From positions 23,656 through 87,655 of the forward strand of contig JAFSXM010000031.1 of NCBI GenBank assembly GCA_017444095.1: DNA of 64,000 nt, written 5' to 3'. The notes under the pieces were generated by a model, which worked only from the letters and a program-made list of their open reading frames with translations, was not told the DNA's origin and searched no databases. The position numbers and the translations under genes are program-made. Origin of the DNA: Rickettsiales bacterium (GTDB lineage: Bacteria; Pseudomonadota; Alphaproteobacteria; Rickettsiales; Deianiraeaceae). Positions 55,517 through 64,000 of the stretch are shown in pieces (the stretch's first letter is position 1; each line of letters opens with the position of its first letter).

Positions 55517-55553
55517 CAACTATACAAATATTATTCATTTATTTGAAAAATAT

Positions 55554-56621
55554 TTATCCAAGTTCCGGTAAAATAAATACACCAACACATCTTGCATCTT
55601 TATTGGTAGTGTAGGTATTTTTATTTACAAAAGATGCATCAGTTTTATCAACGGCAACTTTAACAACATCACCGGTACCAGTATTTATACAAGGTGTTGT
55701 TTCTACTGCATAAGAATTAACTTGCATACTATTGTTGGCAAACACATTTCCGCTTAAAGGTTTTCCGTCGTCAATTTTTGCATCTATCATAAACATCATA
55801 TCATTTGATATGCCACCATATGCAGTATCAAAATGATTTTGTGCAGGTTGTTTATATCCGTCAATTCTGTTATAACATTCCATTCCAGTGTCATTTGCCG
55901 TAGCATAACCAGACTTTGTTTGCTGAAAAGAAACAATTTCTAACACATTATATTTATAAGCATCAGTTGCCGAATAAATTGCACCCAGTGTCATATCCTT
56001 TGTTCCGACGGCTCTACTTAGAGTTCTAAAATTCCATACACCTCCATAATCATCCGTGTATTCTACTGATGGCATATTAATGCCACCTTGCAAACATTTT
56101 GCTCCAGTATAACCATTCATTTTGCAATTTTCGTTGATTGAAACATATTTTTCACCTAAAAAACCACTGGCACTTAGATGGCTCCAAACCAAATTATTAT
56201 CTGAATATACATATGCATTGGAACTACCGGTGTTAGCGGCACAACCGAAAATATAACCAACACCTGCACCATTTAGTACTACTTTTTCTTTTTCGCTTGA
56301 TGTGAGGCTGTTTATTGTTGTAAAATCAGATGTAATGTAGTCTTTTGCTGAAAATCTATATTGCGCATCCGGTAGATCACCTGGTAAATAGCCATAAAAC
56401 TTATAAAAATCATTTATTGCTGTTCTATATTTTTGAAATTGTGAAATTATAGTCTGAGCTCGTGCTTGTTTCACTGTGTCATAGCTTACAATTGCAGCCG
56501 CGGCCATTATGCCAGATATCATAATGCAAATTGATAATTCTATAAGTGAAAACGATTGTTTTTTAGTCTTTAACCATAGATGATGTAATTTTGTATTAAA
56601 AATAATATACATACAAACCAT
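55554..56621 (-). CDS. Pseudopilin with prepilin N-terminus
   Basis: This 355-aa protein has a leader ending KKQS followed by FSLIELSICIMISGIMAAAAIV, a prepilin helix with Glu at +5 and Ser before the cleavage site. Next come QFQKYRTAINDFYKFYGYLPGDLPDA, the GxxPGDxxxA-type stretch known in alphaproteobacterial pseudopilins, and a large cysteine-containing C-terminal domain. The gene is remote from the ATPase at 38148 but probably a part of the same machine. ATG 56621 is chosen; ATG 56612 is possible. Confidence 0.78.
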   Translation of the reverse strand: MVCMYIIFNTKLHHLWLKTKKQSFSLIELSICIMISGIMAAAAIVSYDTVKQARAQTIISQFQKYRTAINDFYKFYGYLPGDLPDAQYRFSAKDYITSDFTTINSLTSSEKEKVVLNGAGVGYIFGCAANTGSSNAYVYSDNNLVWSHLSASGFLGEKYVSINENCKMNGYTGAKCLQGGINMPSVEYTDDYGGVWNFRTLSRAVGTKDMTLGAIYSATDAYKYNVLEIVSFQQTKSGYATANDTGMECYNRIDGYKQPAQNHFDTAYGGISNDMMFMIDAKIDDGKPLSGNVFANNSMQVNSYAVETTPCINTGTGDVVKVAVDKTDASFVNKNTYTTNKDARCVGVFILPELG

Positions 56622-56667
56622 ACTTATAATATTACTTTTTTTTCATAAAGCAAGCCTATAACTATTA

Positions 56668-57369
56668 TTATTTATTTTTAGAAAATGGATATTTTGCAAT
56701 AACGACATCGTATAACTTATCCGTAATACTATTAATAAAACCGATCGGTTTGCCACTAAAAAAATCACTTGCAATATTTGTATATTCACTTGACAAAACA
56801 GCCTTATCAACATAATTACCCAGCATTATTTCTGCAACCGCACAACGAATAATAGATAAAAGTGTAGTATCTAATTTGTCAATCGTCCAATTTTGATTTA
56901 ATTTACTGGCAATAAATGTGTCAATAATACTGATATTACTGATTGCCGTTCTTACAATTTCATACATAAAAACTTCATCAATTTTTCTATGCTTTTTGTC
57001 ATTACCATATTCTTGTGGGGTAAAAAATACATTTTTGTAGAAGTAAATTATATCTTGGCATAAAGATAGGGCACCATCTGTTAGTAAAGTTTGTTTATTG
57101 TTTTCTTCTGTATGAAATAAATCATCTTTTTGATACAAATTGTTTATCATGTTTTTCATACAATAAAGATAGAGTGCTTGCACGGCTGATAATCTTGCCA
57201 TTCTTCTGCGATATGTTAACAATCTGTCGTATGCAATTTGTTTATCTATATCAATAATTTCGTCATTAATATTTTTGTTAGCAATGTTTTGTTTTACAAC
57301 ATCATCTATCGTGATTCTCTTATGATAAGAAATATCAGCTGACTGTTCTGCAATAACTACATCACTCAT
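56668..57369 (-). CDS. nusB: NusB transcription antitermination factor with N-terminal extension
   Basis: NusB (233 aa) supports antitermination of rRNA operons with NusA, NusE and NusG. The family part starts at about 55 (RRRMARLSAVQALYLY) and ends with LNQNWTIDKLDTTLLSIIRCAVAEIML, VLSSEYTNIASDFFSGKPIGFINSITDKLY, quoted in part as EYTNIASDFFSG and FINSITDKLY. About 50 extra residues precede the normal start. ATG 57369 is the only sensible start seen. Confidence 0.88.
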   Translation of the reverse strand: MSDVVIAEQSADISYHKRITIDDVVKQNIANKNINDEIIDIDKQIAYDRLLTYRRRMARLSAVQALYLYCMKNMINNLYQKDDLFHTEENNKQTLLTDGALSLCQDIIYFYKNVFFTPQEYGNDKKHRKIDEVFMYEIVRTAISNISIIDTFIASKLNQNWTIDKLDTTLLSIIRCAVAEIMLGNYVDKAVLSSEYTNIASDFFSGKPIGFINSITDKLYDVVIAKYPFSKNK

Positions 57370-57448
57370 ATAAACAACTTGTATTTTTACAATACACTAT
57401 TATTTTGTAAAAACTTTTATTAAAGTCAAATATACAATATAAGGATCA

Positions 57449-57617
57449 GCTCTGTTGTAAAAAACTCTTGATAATTTTTACTTTTTCTTTTAACAATTAA
57501 ACAGCTATTAGTAAGTATTTATTATAAATGCTGTTACATCTAATATAACAAGTAAATATCTATCAGTATACATAATGTGTATTATTGATACAAAATCAAG
57601 AATTTATCATAACAGAG
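57449..57617. repeat. Intergenic segment with imperfect inverted ends, related to 23108-23268
   Basis: The left end GCTCTGTTGTAAAAAACTCT (continuing TGAT) and the inverted right end CTCTGTTATGATAAATTCTT (continuing GAT) share CTCTGTT and TCTTGAT at matching positions. They also resemble the ends of the 23108 element. The interior (about 120 bp) is AT-rich with no gene. This is a weak call. Confidence 0.35.
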
Positions 57618-57633
57618 TACAATATAATGCTTT

Positions 57634-58314
57634 TTAGATTTTTTTAAAATCGCCCTTGGCCGATAAATTGATATTGGCATTAAGATTATTAGAATGCCTG
57701 CTCTTTTTCGCAAGACAGAATCGTCGAATGAGATTTCCTATACACATTTTGTCTGTAGCAGTATATGTGTGTAAAGAGCACACATATTTTAGATACTTTA
57801 AAAATATATTATCCGCAAGTATGCTCACACCGTTAACATCGTTTATACGGTCCAGATTCATATTCTCTGTTGTGTTGTCTTGTTGTATCTTTGGCTCTTC
57901 CTCTTGTACTTTTGATTGTTTTGTGATTAGATGAAATCCATACATCGCCGGTATAGCTGGAACAGCCATCTCGAGACCTAACGAAGTAGGACCAAATAAT
58001 CCAAAATACTCATGACCCACACCAGATGCACATAATTTATAAATTAGCCCCGCTAGACCGCCATATGCCACAACACTTGTTGCACAACAAGCTATTCCCA
58101 ATGGATATTTAACATATGGATTATCCAAATTACAACACTTAGAACAACTAAATTCACCATCCATATCATCATAAGCTTTTATCAAGGCTTCCTCATTGGC
58201 ATTAAGCAACGCCTTTCTCGCTGCATCTGATAATTGCTCTATGTTATTGTCTCTGAGAGCTTTTAATGCATCTGCTACAGCCATTTCAGTATTCATATTC
58301 TGATCCATAATCAT
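57634..58314 (-). CDS. Unknown protein, paralogue of the 58350 gene
   Basis: This 226-aa protein has an N-terminal helical half with AYDDMDGEFSC, then the conserved block LDNPYVKYPLGIACCA, followed by a hydrophobic hairpin region (about 70-135) and a polar tail with RLIRRFCLAKKSRH-like basic residues. The 58350 protein has the same block, and the two genes share about 43 identical bases there. There is no signal peptide and no known family. Cysteine pairs precede the membrane segment. Confidence 0.65.
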   Translation of the reverse strand: MIMDQNMNTEMAVADALKALRDNNIEQLSDAARKALLNANEEALIKAYDDMDGEFSCSKCCNLDNPYVKYPLGIACCATSVVAYGGLAGLIYKLCASGVGHEYFGLFGPTSLGLEMAVPAIPAMYGFHLITKQSKVQEEEPKIQQDNTTENMNLDRINDVNGVSILADNIFLKYLKYVCSLHTYTATDKMCIGNLIRRFCLAKKSRHSNNLNANINLSAKGDFKKI

Positions 58315-58349
58315 GAGTCATATGAATAATATGATTTATAATCATAAAA

Positions 58350-59105
58350 TCAACATAAATCAGCACCTATACCACTGTAAATGTTTTCACTTACAACACC
58401 ATTATTTGGCAACTTGCATTGTTTTATATCATATATCTCCCGAAAGAAGTCTTTTATTTTCTGTCTATCATTATCTTTATATTTTGTACTTTGTCGTGCA
58501 ATACATGCTATTTTGCTTAAAAAATTTTGTTTAAATTCTTCAACATCTCGCTCTCTCTGCAAAACATCTTGCCCTATCTGCAAATCTACAGAGTTCAGAC
58601 GTTCATCTGAGTCTGAAAAAATATCTTTTGGTTGATACTTCAAGCAACGGTAAGCGGCATATCCGGTAACTATTGCAGGACCAGTTGTGAGGTACGACAA
58701 AACACAACAACCCAAACTTTCACCTGTAAGAGTCGTAACCGGAATATCACTAAGACAACCATCGTACCCACACACATTCCGGAGGCGATATGCTGTTTTA
58801 TACAATGTCGACTTACCACAGCCAATAATACTTGTAGCACCAAGTGCTGTAGACATCGCACAACAAGCTATTCCCAATGGATATTTAACATATGGATTAT
58901 CTAATGACCACTTAAAACCGGTCTCATCGTCATCCATTTTACAATATGCCTGATATAGTTTGTCACTATCACTTTGCATAAGTTTCTCTTGTTCTTCAAT
59001 AGATATATCGTTAATACCTTGCGGTTGTCGAAACTTTCTTAGTATATTCACCAAATCATTAATATTTACATCGATAGATTGATTGTAACTATTGGCATTA
59101 GACAT
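58350..59105 (-). CDS. Unknown protein, paralogue of the 57634 gene
   Basis: This protein has 251 aa from ATG 59105 (the frame is open to 59141). The N-terminal part is polar and helical with YCKMDDDETGFKW, then LDNPYVKYPLGIACCAMS and a hydrophobic region with further cysteines. The second half is charged and ends GADLC. The GCGKST run inside the hydrophobic region is not a true P-loop, lacking the GxxxxGK spacing. It is probably a tandem duplicate that has diverged. The function is unknown. Confidence 0.65.
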   Translation of the reverse strand: MSNANSYNQSIDVNINDLVNILRKFRQPQGINDISIEEQEKLMQSDSDKLYQAYCKMDDDETGFKWSLDNPYVKYPLGIACCAMSTALGATSIIGCGKSTLYKTAYRLRNVCGYDGCLSDIPVTTLTGESLGCCVLSYLTTGPAIVTGYAAYRCLKYQPKDIFSDSDERLNSVDLQIGQDVLQRERDVEEFKQNFLSKIACIARQSTKYKDNDRQKIKDFFREIYDIKQCKLPNNGVVSENIYSGIGADLC

Positions 59106-59152
59106 GAGTACTACTATCTTGATTATTACAAATATGCTCATAAGGTCAAGTT

Positions 59153-59776
59153 ATGAACAACAAAAGAATCATATTAGCTTCTGGCTCTGAATGGAGAAGA
59201 AAAATTTTACAGAATATGTTTGTTATTCCAGATTATGTAATAACACCAAATGTTCCGGAACCAATAATCAAAGGAGAAAAACCAAGACAAATGTCTATAA
59301 GATTGGCCACTGAAAAAATGAAAAAAGGCATCGAAATGGTGCAAAATGATAATTCTATTGATAAAAATTCTATTTTAATAGCTGGAGACACAGTGGCTTG
59401 TATCGGTAATAGAGTGCTTGATAAAGCATTAACAGATAACGATGTAAGAAAATATATCAATATTATGAATGGTAGAAATAGCAAAATATACTCAACGGTA
59501 TGTGTGGTAGATATACCCACCGGAAGAAAGAGTATTAAAACAGCCGAAACTCGTTTAAAACTCAAATATTTACAGCCAGACGAAATAGATTTTATTATTG
59601 CCACCAAACAAGGCATAGGCAAGGCAGGTGGATATTCTTTGGGTGGCTTTGCAAGCTGTTTATTTGAAAAAATTGTTGGTTCTTATACAAATGTTTTAGG
59701 TTTACCGGCACCGCAGGTCTATAATGCACTACGAAGTTTTGGATATCATTTTTCAATAGACAATATTCCACAATAA
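59153..59776 (+). CDS. maf: Maf-like nucleoside triphosphate pyrophosphatase
   Basis: This protein (207 aa) belongs to the Maf/YhdE family, which hydrolyses non-canonical or specific NTPs and is linked to division control. Marks are ILASGSEWRRKIL at the start (usually SASPRR), the acidic loop IAGDTVACIGNRVL, and GKAGGYSLGGFASCLFEKIVGSYTNVLGLP, quoted as GKAGGYSLGGF and SYTNVLGLP. It diverges from the 58350 gene. Confidence 0.9.
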   Translation: MNNKRIILASGSEWRRKILQNMFVIPDYVITPNVPEPIIKGEKPRQMSIRLATEKMKKGIEMVQNDNSIDKNSILIAGDTVACIGNRVLDKALTDNDVRKYINIMNGRNSKIYSTVCVVDIPTGRKSIKTAETRLKLKYLQPDEIDFIIATKQGIGKAGGYSLGGFASCLFEKIVGSYTNVLGLPAPQVYNALRSFGYHFSIDNIPQ

Positions 59777-59834
59777 TCTTATTATCATAACCAGTTCATT
59801 GAAATTGAAAACATAATGTGTATTATAGTATCGT

Positions 59835-60851
59835 ATGAAGTATACTATTTGTAAACTTGCAATAAAGCCATCAGCTTTGCACCGGTGGACTTTTTTGTTT
59901 GCAATGGCATTCTGTTGTTGCTTTGTGTATAATGTCTTGACCAGAGAAGCTTACTCACAAAATGCCTTCACATCGGCTGTAGTAGCCAATGTAGATAGCG
60001 GAGAAAGTTTATATGCCTATCAAATAGACAGAAGAATTCATCCTGCATCATTAACAAAAATTATGACAGCATACATTGTTTTTGATGCCATTAACAGCGG
60101 TTCTGTTGGTTTGTATGATAAAGTTGATTTAATGCAATATGCAAATATTGGTCTTCCAGATGTTTTTAGTTATCAAGAAACCGCAACAATACAAGAGTTA
60201 TTGGTAAAACTTGCAGTAAATTCGTGCAATGCCTGTGCTGTTGCATTAGCAAATGAAATCGCCAATAGTGAATATGAGTTTGTGAAATTGATGAATAAAA
60301 AAGCAAAAGATTTACATATGTTAAACACACATTTTACTAATTCTCATGGATTAAATGATGAATATCATTTTTCCACTGCAAGAGATATTGCAATCTTATC
60401 TATTTCAATGATGAAACAATATCCAGAATTATCACAAATTTTCAGCATTACAGACTATATTATAGACAATAATTTTACCACAAAAACAACCACAATACAA
60501 AGAGAAAATCAATATATTACAGGTAGTAAAACTGGTTATACATCTGAAAGTGGGTATAATATCGCAATATGGGGAGAAAAAAATGGTGCAAAGATTGTCA
60601 TAGTTATCATAGGAGCTGATAGCAAATACAATCGTGACACTATTGCCTTAAACATCCTACAACACATACAAACAAGTGGAAATGGACTTCTCATTACACA
60701 AACTAACAAAAAATCATGTTTTACCGCTTATGCAGAACAATTATCGTCTATCATAGGTCAATATATCCGCGAGTATCTCAATATTGACAATACTATATCA
60801 GTAGTAGAGCAAGAAGAACGAAATGATAATCGGTTTTACATAAATCAATAA
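59835..60851 (+). CDS. D-alanyl-D-alanine carboxypeptidase (S11, PBP5/DacA-like)
   Basis: This low-molecular-weight penicillin-binding protein (338 aa) trims peptidoglycan stem peptides. An N-terminal signal or anchor (about 15-40) is followed by the active-site motifs SxxK at Ser72-Lys75 (ASLTKIM), SxN at Ser130-Asn132 (NSCNA), and KTG at 232-234 (GSKTGYT). The C-terminal domain of PBP5 appears short or absent, as in many alphaproteobacterial DacA forms. It is convergent with the DUF167 gene, stops abutting. Confidence 0.93.
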   Translation: MKYTICKLAIKPSALHRWTFLFAMAFCCCFVYNVLTREAYSQNAFTSAVVANVDSGESLYAYQIDRRIHPASLTKIMTAYIVFDAINSGSVGLYDKVDLMQYANIGLPDVFSYQETATIQELLVKLAVNSCNACAVALANEIANSEYEFVKLMNKKAKDLHMLNTHFTNSHGLNDEYHFSTARDIAILSISMMKQYPELSQIFSITDYIIDNNFTTKTTTIQRENQYITGSKTGYTSESGYNIAIWGEKNGAKIVIVIIGADSKYNRDTIALNILQHIQTSGNGLLITQTNKKSCFTAYAEQLSSIIGQYIREYLNIDNTISVVEQEERNDNRFYINQ

Positions 60852-61073
60852 TTATTTTTTGATATCAATAATTTTATTGTGAGATTTTACACCTCTAATA
60901 ATAGAAATACCACTTCTTGATACTTTAAAATATTTCGATAACAGCTCAATCACATGCTGATTGGCTTTACCTTTTTCCGGCGAAGCAGTAGTTCTTACTT
61001 CAAAAATATTATCACCAACACATATTACTTCATTTTTTTTGGCATTTGTTTTAACTTTTATAGATATTAACAT
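60852..61073 (-). CDS. DUF167 (YggU) family protein
   Basis: This is a 73-aa member of the small YggU/DUF167 family. KVKTNAKKNEV, VRTTASPEKGKANQHVIELLSKYF and the late GVKSHNKIIDI fit the conserved pattern KANxxxxxxLAxxxxV...G..SRxK. The function is unknown. It starts just downstream of the 61075 gene on the same strand. Confidence 0.88.
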   Translation of the reverse strand: MLISIKVKTNAKKNEVICVGDNIFEVRTTASPEKGKANQHVIELLSKYFKVSRSGISIIRGVKSHNKIIDIKK

Positions 61074-61074
61074 T

Positions 61075-62247
61075 CTACCTGTTATTCTCTTTCTTTCTGT
61101 GAAAAGCTTTTTTTAAGTCAAATTTTGTATTTCTATTCCTCATACTTGTATCGTGTTTTTTGCTAAATAAGGTTTCATATGCAAAATCCAGATAAGAGGG
61201 TAAAACTTTCGTGTCGGATACCACAGGATATTTGTTTGTCAATGAATTAAAAATAACGCTTTGGACTCCATTTTTTTGACAAATACATAGCTGAACGTTG
61301 GGTATGTTTTTATATTTACCATTCTGTATTTCTGTAAGCATTTTCTTTTCTTTGGTAAATGACGGCGAACTCTTATAGCACACAATCTCCATCGGAACAG
61401 ACATACTGTTGTCATTTAAATATTTTAAAAATCGCTTTGTATTATTGACACTGTGCAATCGTAAAAATCGTAAAAACGATACATCATCATATACATCCAG
61501 CATATATCTATCGTCGTTTGAAGTATTAATATCCACTATATTGTATACATCCCTTAATCGTTCAGCATCTTGTTGACTATGTAGTATTGATAAGTTGTTC
61601 TCAATTTTAGATAGTAATTGTGCTGATTCCTCCGGTTTAGCACCTTTATACCCTGCCATTGGTATTTGTTGCATTTCAACATTTTTTCTTAAAATATAAA
61701 CACTCTTCCGTAAATCATCATCTTTTTTACATTTATCCAAGAAACTGTTTAAACACGAAAGCATAGTGTTAACACCAGCGGATGTACCTTTAAAATTAGG
61801 TATAACATTCTTAACCTGTAGATTCTTACAGATATGATGACAAATTGTCGTAAGAGTTTTTGTTGCATCTTCACCATTTTCTTGTGCATCTTTTTTTGAT
61901 GGATATGAAATTCGTTCACCGACCAATCTATCAAAGACGCCTGTAGGTTCTCGCATTTGATTATTTGGAAAATAATAAATTGTACTATCATCACACTCGG
62001 ATGAATATATATTAGACACATTTGTATAATTCTGTGGAGAATCACCAGCTCCATGAAAAAACACCTGCACCTTCATGTTTTGAAGATCCGTGTGTTGTTG
62101 CCAACTGAAATACGGTGCTTGCTTATTGTTGTTAAAAAAAGCCTTCAATTTTTCCTCATTGACCGGTTCGGCAAATTCAAATACCTTACCCCTCCACATA
62201 ATAATACTGGTATGTTGTTTGTTATCATTCTCATCTTGCCTTACCAT
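61075..62247 (-). CDS. Unknown protein with alpha/beta-hydrolase-like elbow
   Basis: This 390-aa protein has no signal peptide. A strand plus loop VQVFFHGAGDSP (60-71) resembles the oxyanion-hole HGxG of alpha/beta hydrolases. About 85 residues later comes a nucleophile-elbow GTSAG with Ser156 (FKGTSAGVN). Candidate acid and base are in LDVYDD and RLHSV. The C-terminus is strongly basic. It forms a pair with the 62251 gene upstream (3-bp gap), which has the same order of motifs. It could be a lipase or esterase effector; this is inference. Confidence 0.6.
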   Translation of the reverse strand: MVRQDENDNKQHTSIIMWRGKVFEFAEPVNEEKLKAFFNNNKQAPYFSWQQHTDLQNMKVQVFFHGAGDSPQNYTNVSNIYSSECDDSTIYYFPNNQMREPTGVFDRLVGERISYPSKKDAQENGEDATKTLTTICHHICKNLQVKNVIPNFKGTSAGVNTMLSCLNSFLDKCKKDDDLRKSVYILRKNVEMQQIPMAGYKGAKPEESAQLLSKIENNLSILHSQQDAERLRDVYNIVDINTSNDDRYMLDVYDDVSFLRFLRLHSVNNTKRFLKYLNDNSMSVPMEIVCYKSSPSFTKEKKMLTEIQNGKYKNIPNVQLCICQKNGVQSVIFNSLTNKYPVVSDTKVLPSYLDFAYETLFSKKHDTSMRNRNTKFDLKKAFHRKKENNR

Positions 62248-62250
62248 ATA

Positions 62251-63735
62251 TCATATTTTTTTTACTGTTTTATCCTCTATGGCTTGAGATTTCACAAAGC
62301 CATTATTCACAGTCTTATCACTGTTCACAGTGTGTAAAATGCCGTCTTTGTTATTTTTGCTTATACCAGCAGTGTTGTTTTGCATCGTATTTTTACGACT
62401 AATCTCATCTGCTAAATCACTCATAGTTTTTACCACTATACCAGGATAAACACTATCACCATTTGCAATGTTTTTAAATAAATCCTGTTTTGCGGTGCCA
62501 GTTAAAAAACCAACACCTTTATCAATAATGCCACTATTTTTCTTTATAACCGGTCGCATGGCTTCATTTACAGCAACTAACAATGTTTGCTTATCTGTAT
62601 TTGCACGACTATTATTATAGATTGTCTGCAAACGGCTAAGTTCTTTTAAAAAACTATCAGTACTACCAATATCATGGTATTCAAATCTACCAAAATTATC
62701 ATTCGATAATACATCAAGGTTTACAAATGACATATCTTTGTTCTGTATATTATAACCATCAGCAACTGCCCATTGAAATAACTCATCAATTTTTTCAGCC
62801 GTCGTCTCTGGTTTAATGCCATTCAGCAGGCTTCTTGGAATCATACTGAGATTGATACAACCATTGCTCAAAGATAAACACTGTTGTGTATTATGTTTCT
62901 TCACCGATAATACACCCATTAACAATGGATCTATCCCATATGAGCTACCCTCTATTTGCACATTTACCTTTTTCCCATCAGCATTGTTCTGTTGATACTC
63001 ATTTAATCTTTGCAACACATCTGTAATAACATCACAATATAACTTTTCTTTCCGCGCATCAGCTACAAAATCAAGCTTGCTATTGTTTTCCACACTAAAA
63101 TAAATTTTTAAAACATTATCAGGCAAATCTCGTACATCTTTTTCAAAAGATAAAACATGTGAACCATTATTATAAATAGGTACATTCGAGAGAACAATGT
63201 TGTTAATGTCTTTGTTGTCTTGGCTCTGTAAAAAATTTGTTAATTCTTGTTTATAACCAATAATTTCTTTATCAGCAGCAATCAAGGCAACACGATTGCC
63301 TTTACGAGCAATAATATACTTGCCATCTCTAATCTTTTGTTTTATATCATTATTGTGCTGAATAAGATTTACAGCATATTTATAATCCATCACACCACTT
63401 TTCAACACATTGATGAGTTTGTCCGTATCGTCGTCTTTGGTAAGATTACTACTTATATAGCTTGACTCTCGTTGCTGAATATCTTTTGTTTTTTTCTCAT
63501 AATCATCTCTATGCATTTGATTCTGTTTCTCAAACTCATCAAAGTCTTTCTGTAATTCTTCTAACTGTTTCTGCGTGTCTGGTGATTCTTTATTAGAAAC
63601 CTTAATGTCATCCAGTCTGTTGAACAAAGACAAGTATTTTTCAGCATCAAACGATAATGTATTTTGATGTTCCTTTAATTCTTTTTTGTATGCTTGAATC
63701 TGTGAAATAATATCACTGCTCGTCGTAGATGGCAT
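62251..63735 (-). CDS. Unknown protein with coiled-coil start and GxSxG elbow
   Basis: This protein has 494 aa. Residues 10-95 are a charged coiled coil. The middle contains IYFSVENNS, a helix VITDVLQRLNEY, and QIEGSSYGIDPL, a GxSxG elbow with Ser265. A later FEYHDIGSTDSF could supply a His. The C-terminal 90 residues are polar. The order resembles the 61075 gene, and the two are probably co-transcribed. Two perfect palindromes lie between this gene and rpmA (63807-63820 and 63827-63842). Confidence 0.55.
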   Translation of the reverse strand: MPSTTSSDIISQIQAYKKELKEHQNTLSFDAEKYLSLFNRLDDIKVSNKESPDTQKQLEELQKDFDEFEKQNQMHRDDYEKKTKDIQQRESSYISSNLTKDDDTDKLINVLKSGVMDYKYAVNLIQHNNDIKQKIRDGKYIIARKGNRVALIAADKEIIGYKQELTNFLQSQDNKDINNIVLSNVPIYNNGSHVLSFEKDVRDLPDNVLKIYFSVENNSKLDFVADARKEKLYCDVITDVLQRLNEYQQNNADGKKVNVQIEGSSYGIDPLLMGVLSVKKHNTQQCLSLSNGCINLSMIPRSLLNGIKPETTAEKIDELFQWAVADGYNIQNKDMSFVNLDVLSNDNFGRFEYHDIGSTDSFLKELSRLQTIYNNSRANTDKQTLLVAVNEAMRPVIKKNSGIIDKGVGFLTGTAKQDLFKNIANGDSVYPGIVVKTMSDLADEISRKNTMQNNTAGISKNNKDGILHTVNSDKTVNNGFVKSQAIEDKTVKKI

Positions 63736-63806
63736 ATTTCAATCATTTAATGATGTATTTTAATAAATACAGCCACATTGTCAAGAACATTTCGCAAGCA
63801 CCCACA

Positions 63807-63842
63807 TTTGTGTACACAAAAACAGTTATAGAATATTCTATA
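63807..63842. promoter_or_regulatory. Two adjacent perfect palindromes in the 62251-rpmA gap
   Basis: TTTGTGTACACAAA (63807-63820) and TATAGAATATTCTATA (63827-63842) are perfect 14- and 16-bp palindromes, 6 bp apart. They could be operator sites for the 62251 gene or part of the rpmA 3' end. No T-run follows, so a rho-independent terminator is unlikely. Confidence 0.3.
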
Positions 63843-63858
63843 TTCTACAACCAAAGCC

Positions 63859-64000
63859 CTACTCCCCCTCAACACTAACAAGAACTCTATTATCTTTGGT
63901 TTTCTTAAAAACAACAATGCCATCAATCAATGCAAAGATTGTATGATCTTTACCCATATCAACATTGTTCTTTGGAAAATAATGTGTACCTCTTTGTCTA
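63859..64000 (-). CDS. rpmA: 50S ribosomal protein L27, C-terminal part (5' end beyond window)
   Basis: The last 47 codons on the - strand read [20 protein letters not shown], then [13 protein letters not shown], and end VSVEGE before TAG at 63859-63861. GMGKDHTLFALIDG is the L27 signature, here [15 protein letters not shown]27 sits near the peptidyl-transferase centre. The N-terminus and the usual neighbour rplU lie beyond the window. Confidence 0.93.
   Translation of the reverse strand, partial: RQRGTHYFPKNNVDMGKDHTIFALIDGIVVFKKTKDNRVLVSVEGE

Noticed and set aside
58750..58830. GCGKST run in the 58350 protein considered as a Walker A motif
   Set aside because: The GxxxxGK[ST] spacing is absent, the run lies in a hydrophobic segment, no Walker B follows, and the paralogue at 57634 lacks it.

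Overview
The window is visibly AT-rich (roughly 30% GC by eye) and gene-dense. It looks like a chromosomal segment of a host-associated alphaproteobacterium of Rickettsiales, Holosporales or RF32-like type. Four things point that way: an ELM1-family protein, a DUF2610 protein, a short ProRS without the editing insertion, and many Asn/Lys-rich proteins of unknown function scattered among housekeeping genes. The exact order cannot be fixed from sequence alone. Housekeeping genes are dispersed rather than in classical operons: groEL lacks groES beside it, atpG stands alone, and a single Mrp/Nuo-type antiporter subunit stands alone.

Layout. 1-9.5 kb: uvrA (3' end cut by the window), tRNA-Thr(TGT), proS, a hexapeptide acetyltransferase, a HAD hydrolase, an unknown protein ending in a CaaX-like tetrapeptide, a DUF5131 radical-SAM-like protein, a SPOR lipoprotein, gatC and tmk. 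9.5-20.5 kb: a PlsY-like membrane protein, an outer-membrane barrel, groEL, a tandem-repeat protein, a protein-kinase-like protein, a LysE-type exporter, dnaX, two cysteine-containing paralogues and exoD. 20.6-31 kb: tRNA-Asn, serS, a membrane-hairpin unknown, an MrpD-like subunit, a frameshifted unknown, lnt, atpG, pal, a DUF2610 protein with an acidic tail, and an ELM1 protein. 31-45.8 kb: more unknown proteins, an outer-membrane barrel with EF-hand-like loop repeats, a broken restriction-modification methyltransferase with a candidate clan-CE cysteine protease between its two remnants, comM, a GspE/PilB ATPase and a pseudopilin, and a degraded second kinase-like gene. 45.8-49.5 kb: dut, folE, an aldo/keto reductase, a membrane protein and prs. 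49.5-54.4 kb: three alternating pairs of an M23 peptidase with a phage MuF-like C-terminal domain and a secreted partner. 54.5-64 kb: tRNA-Thr(CGT), murB, a pseudopilin, nusB, two paralogous unknowns, maf, a D,D-carboxypeptidase, a DUF167 protein, two alpha/beta-hydrolase-like unknowns and the end of rpmA.

How it fits together. The core genes cover translation, replication and repair, envelope building (lnt, pal, murB, D,D-carboxypeptidase, exoD) and a type II secretion/type IV pilus-like machine. The accessory genes look like exported or host-directed proteins: a kinase fold, a Ulp1-like protease, possible lipidation signals, membrane hairpins and hydrolase elbows. Several carry homopolymers or frameshifts suggesting phase variation or decay. 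The most system-like locus is the M23-MuF/secreted-partner array, whose layout fits a peptidoglycan-hydrolase toxin with periplasmic protectors. That reading is inference. The GC value, family assignments and taxonomic placement come from reading motifs by eye, without database searches.
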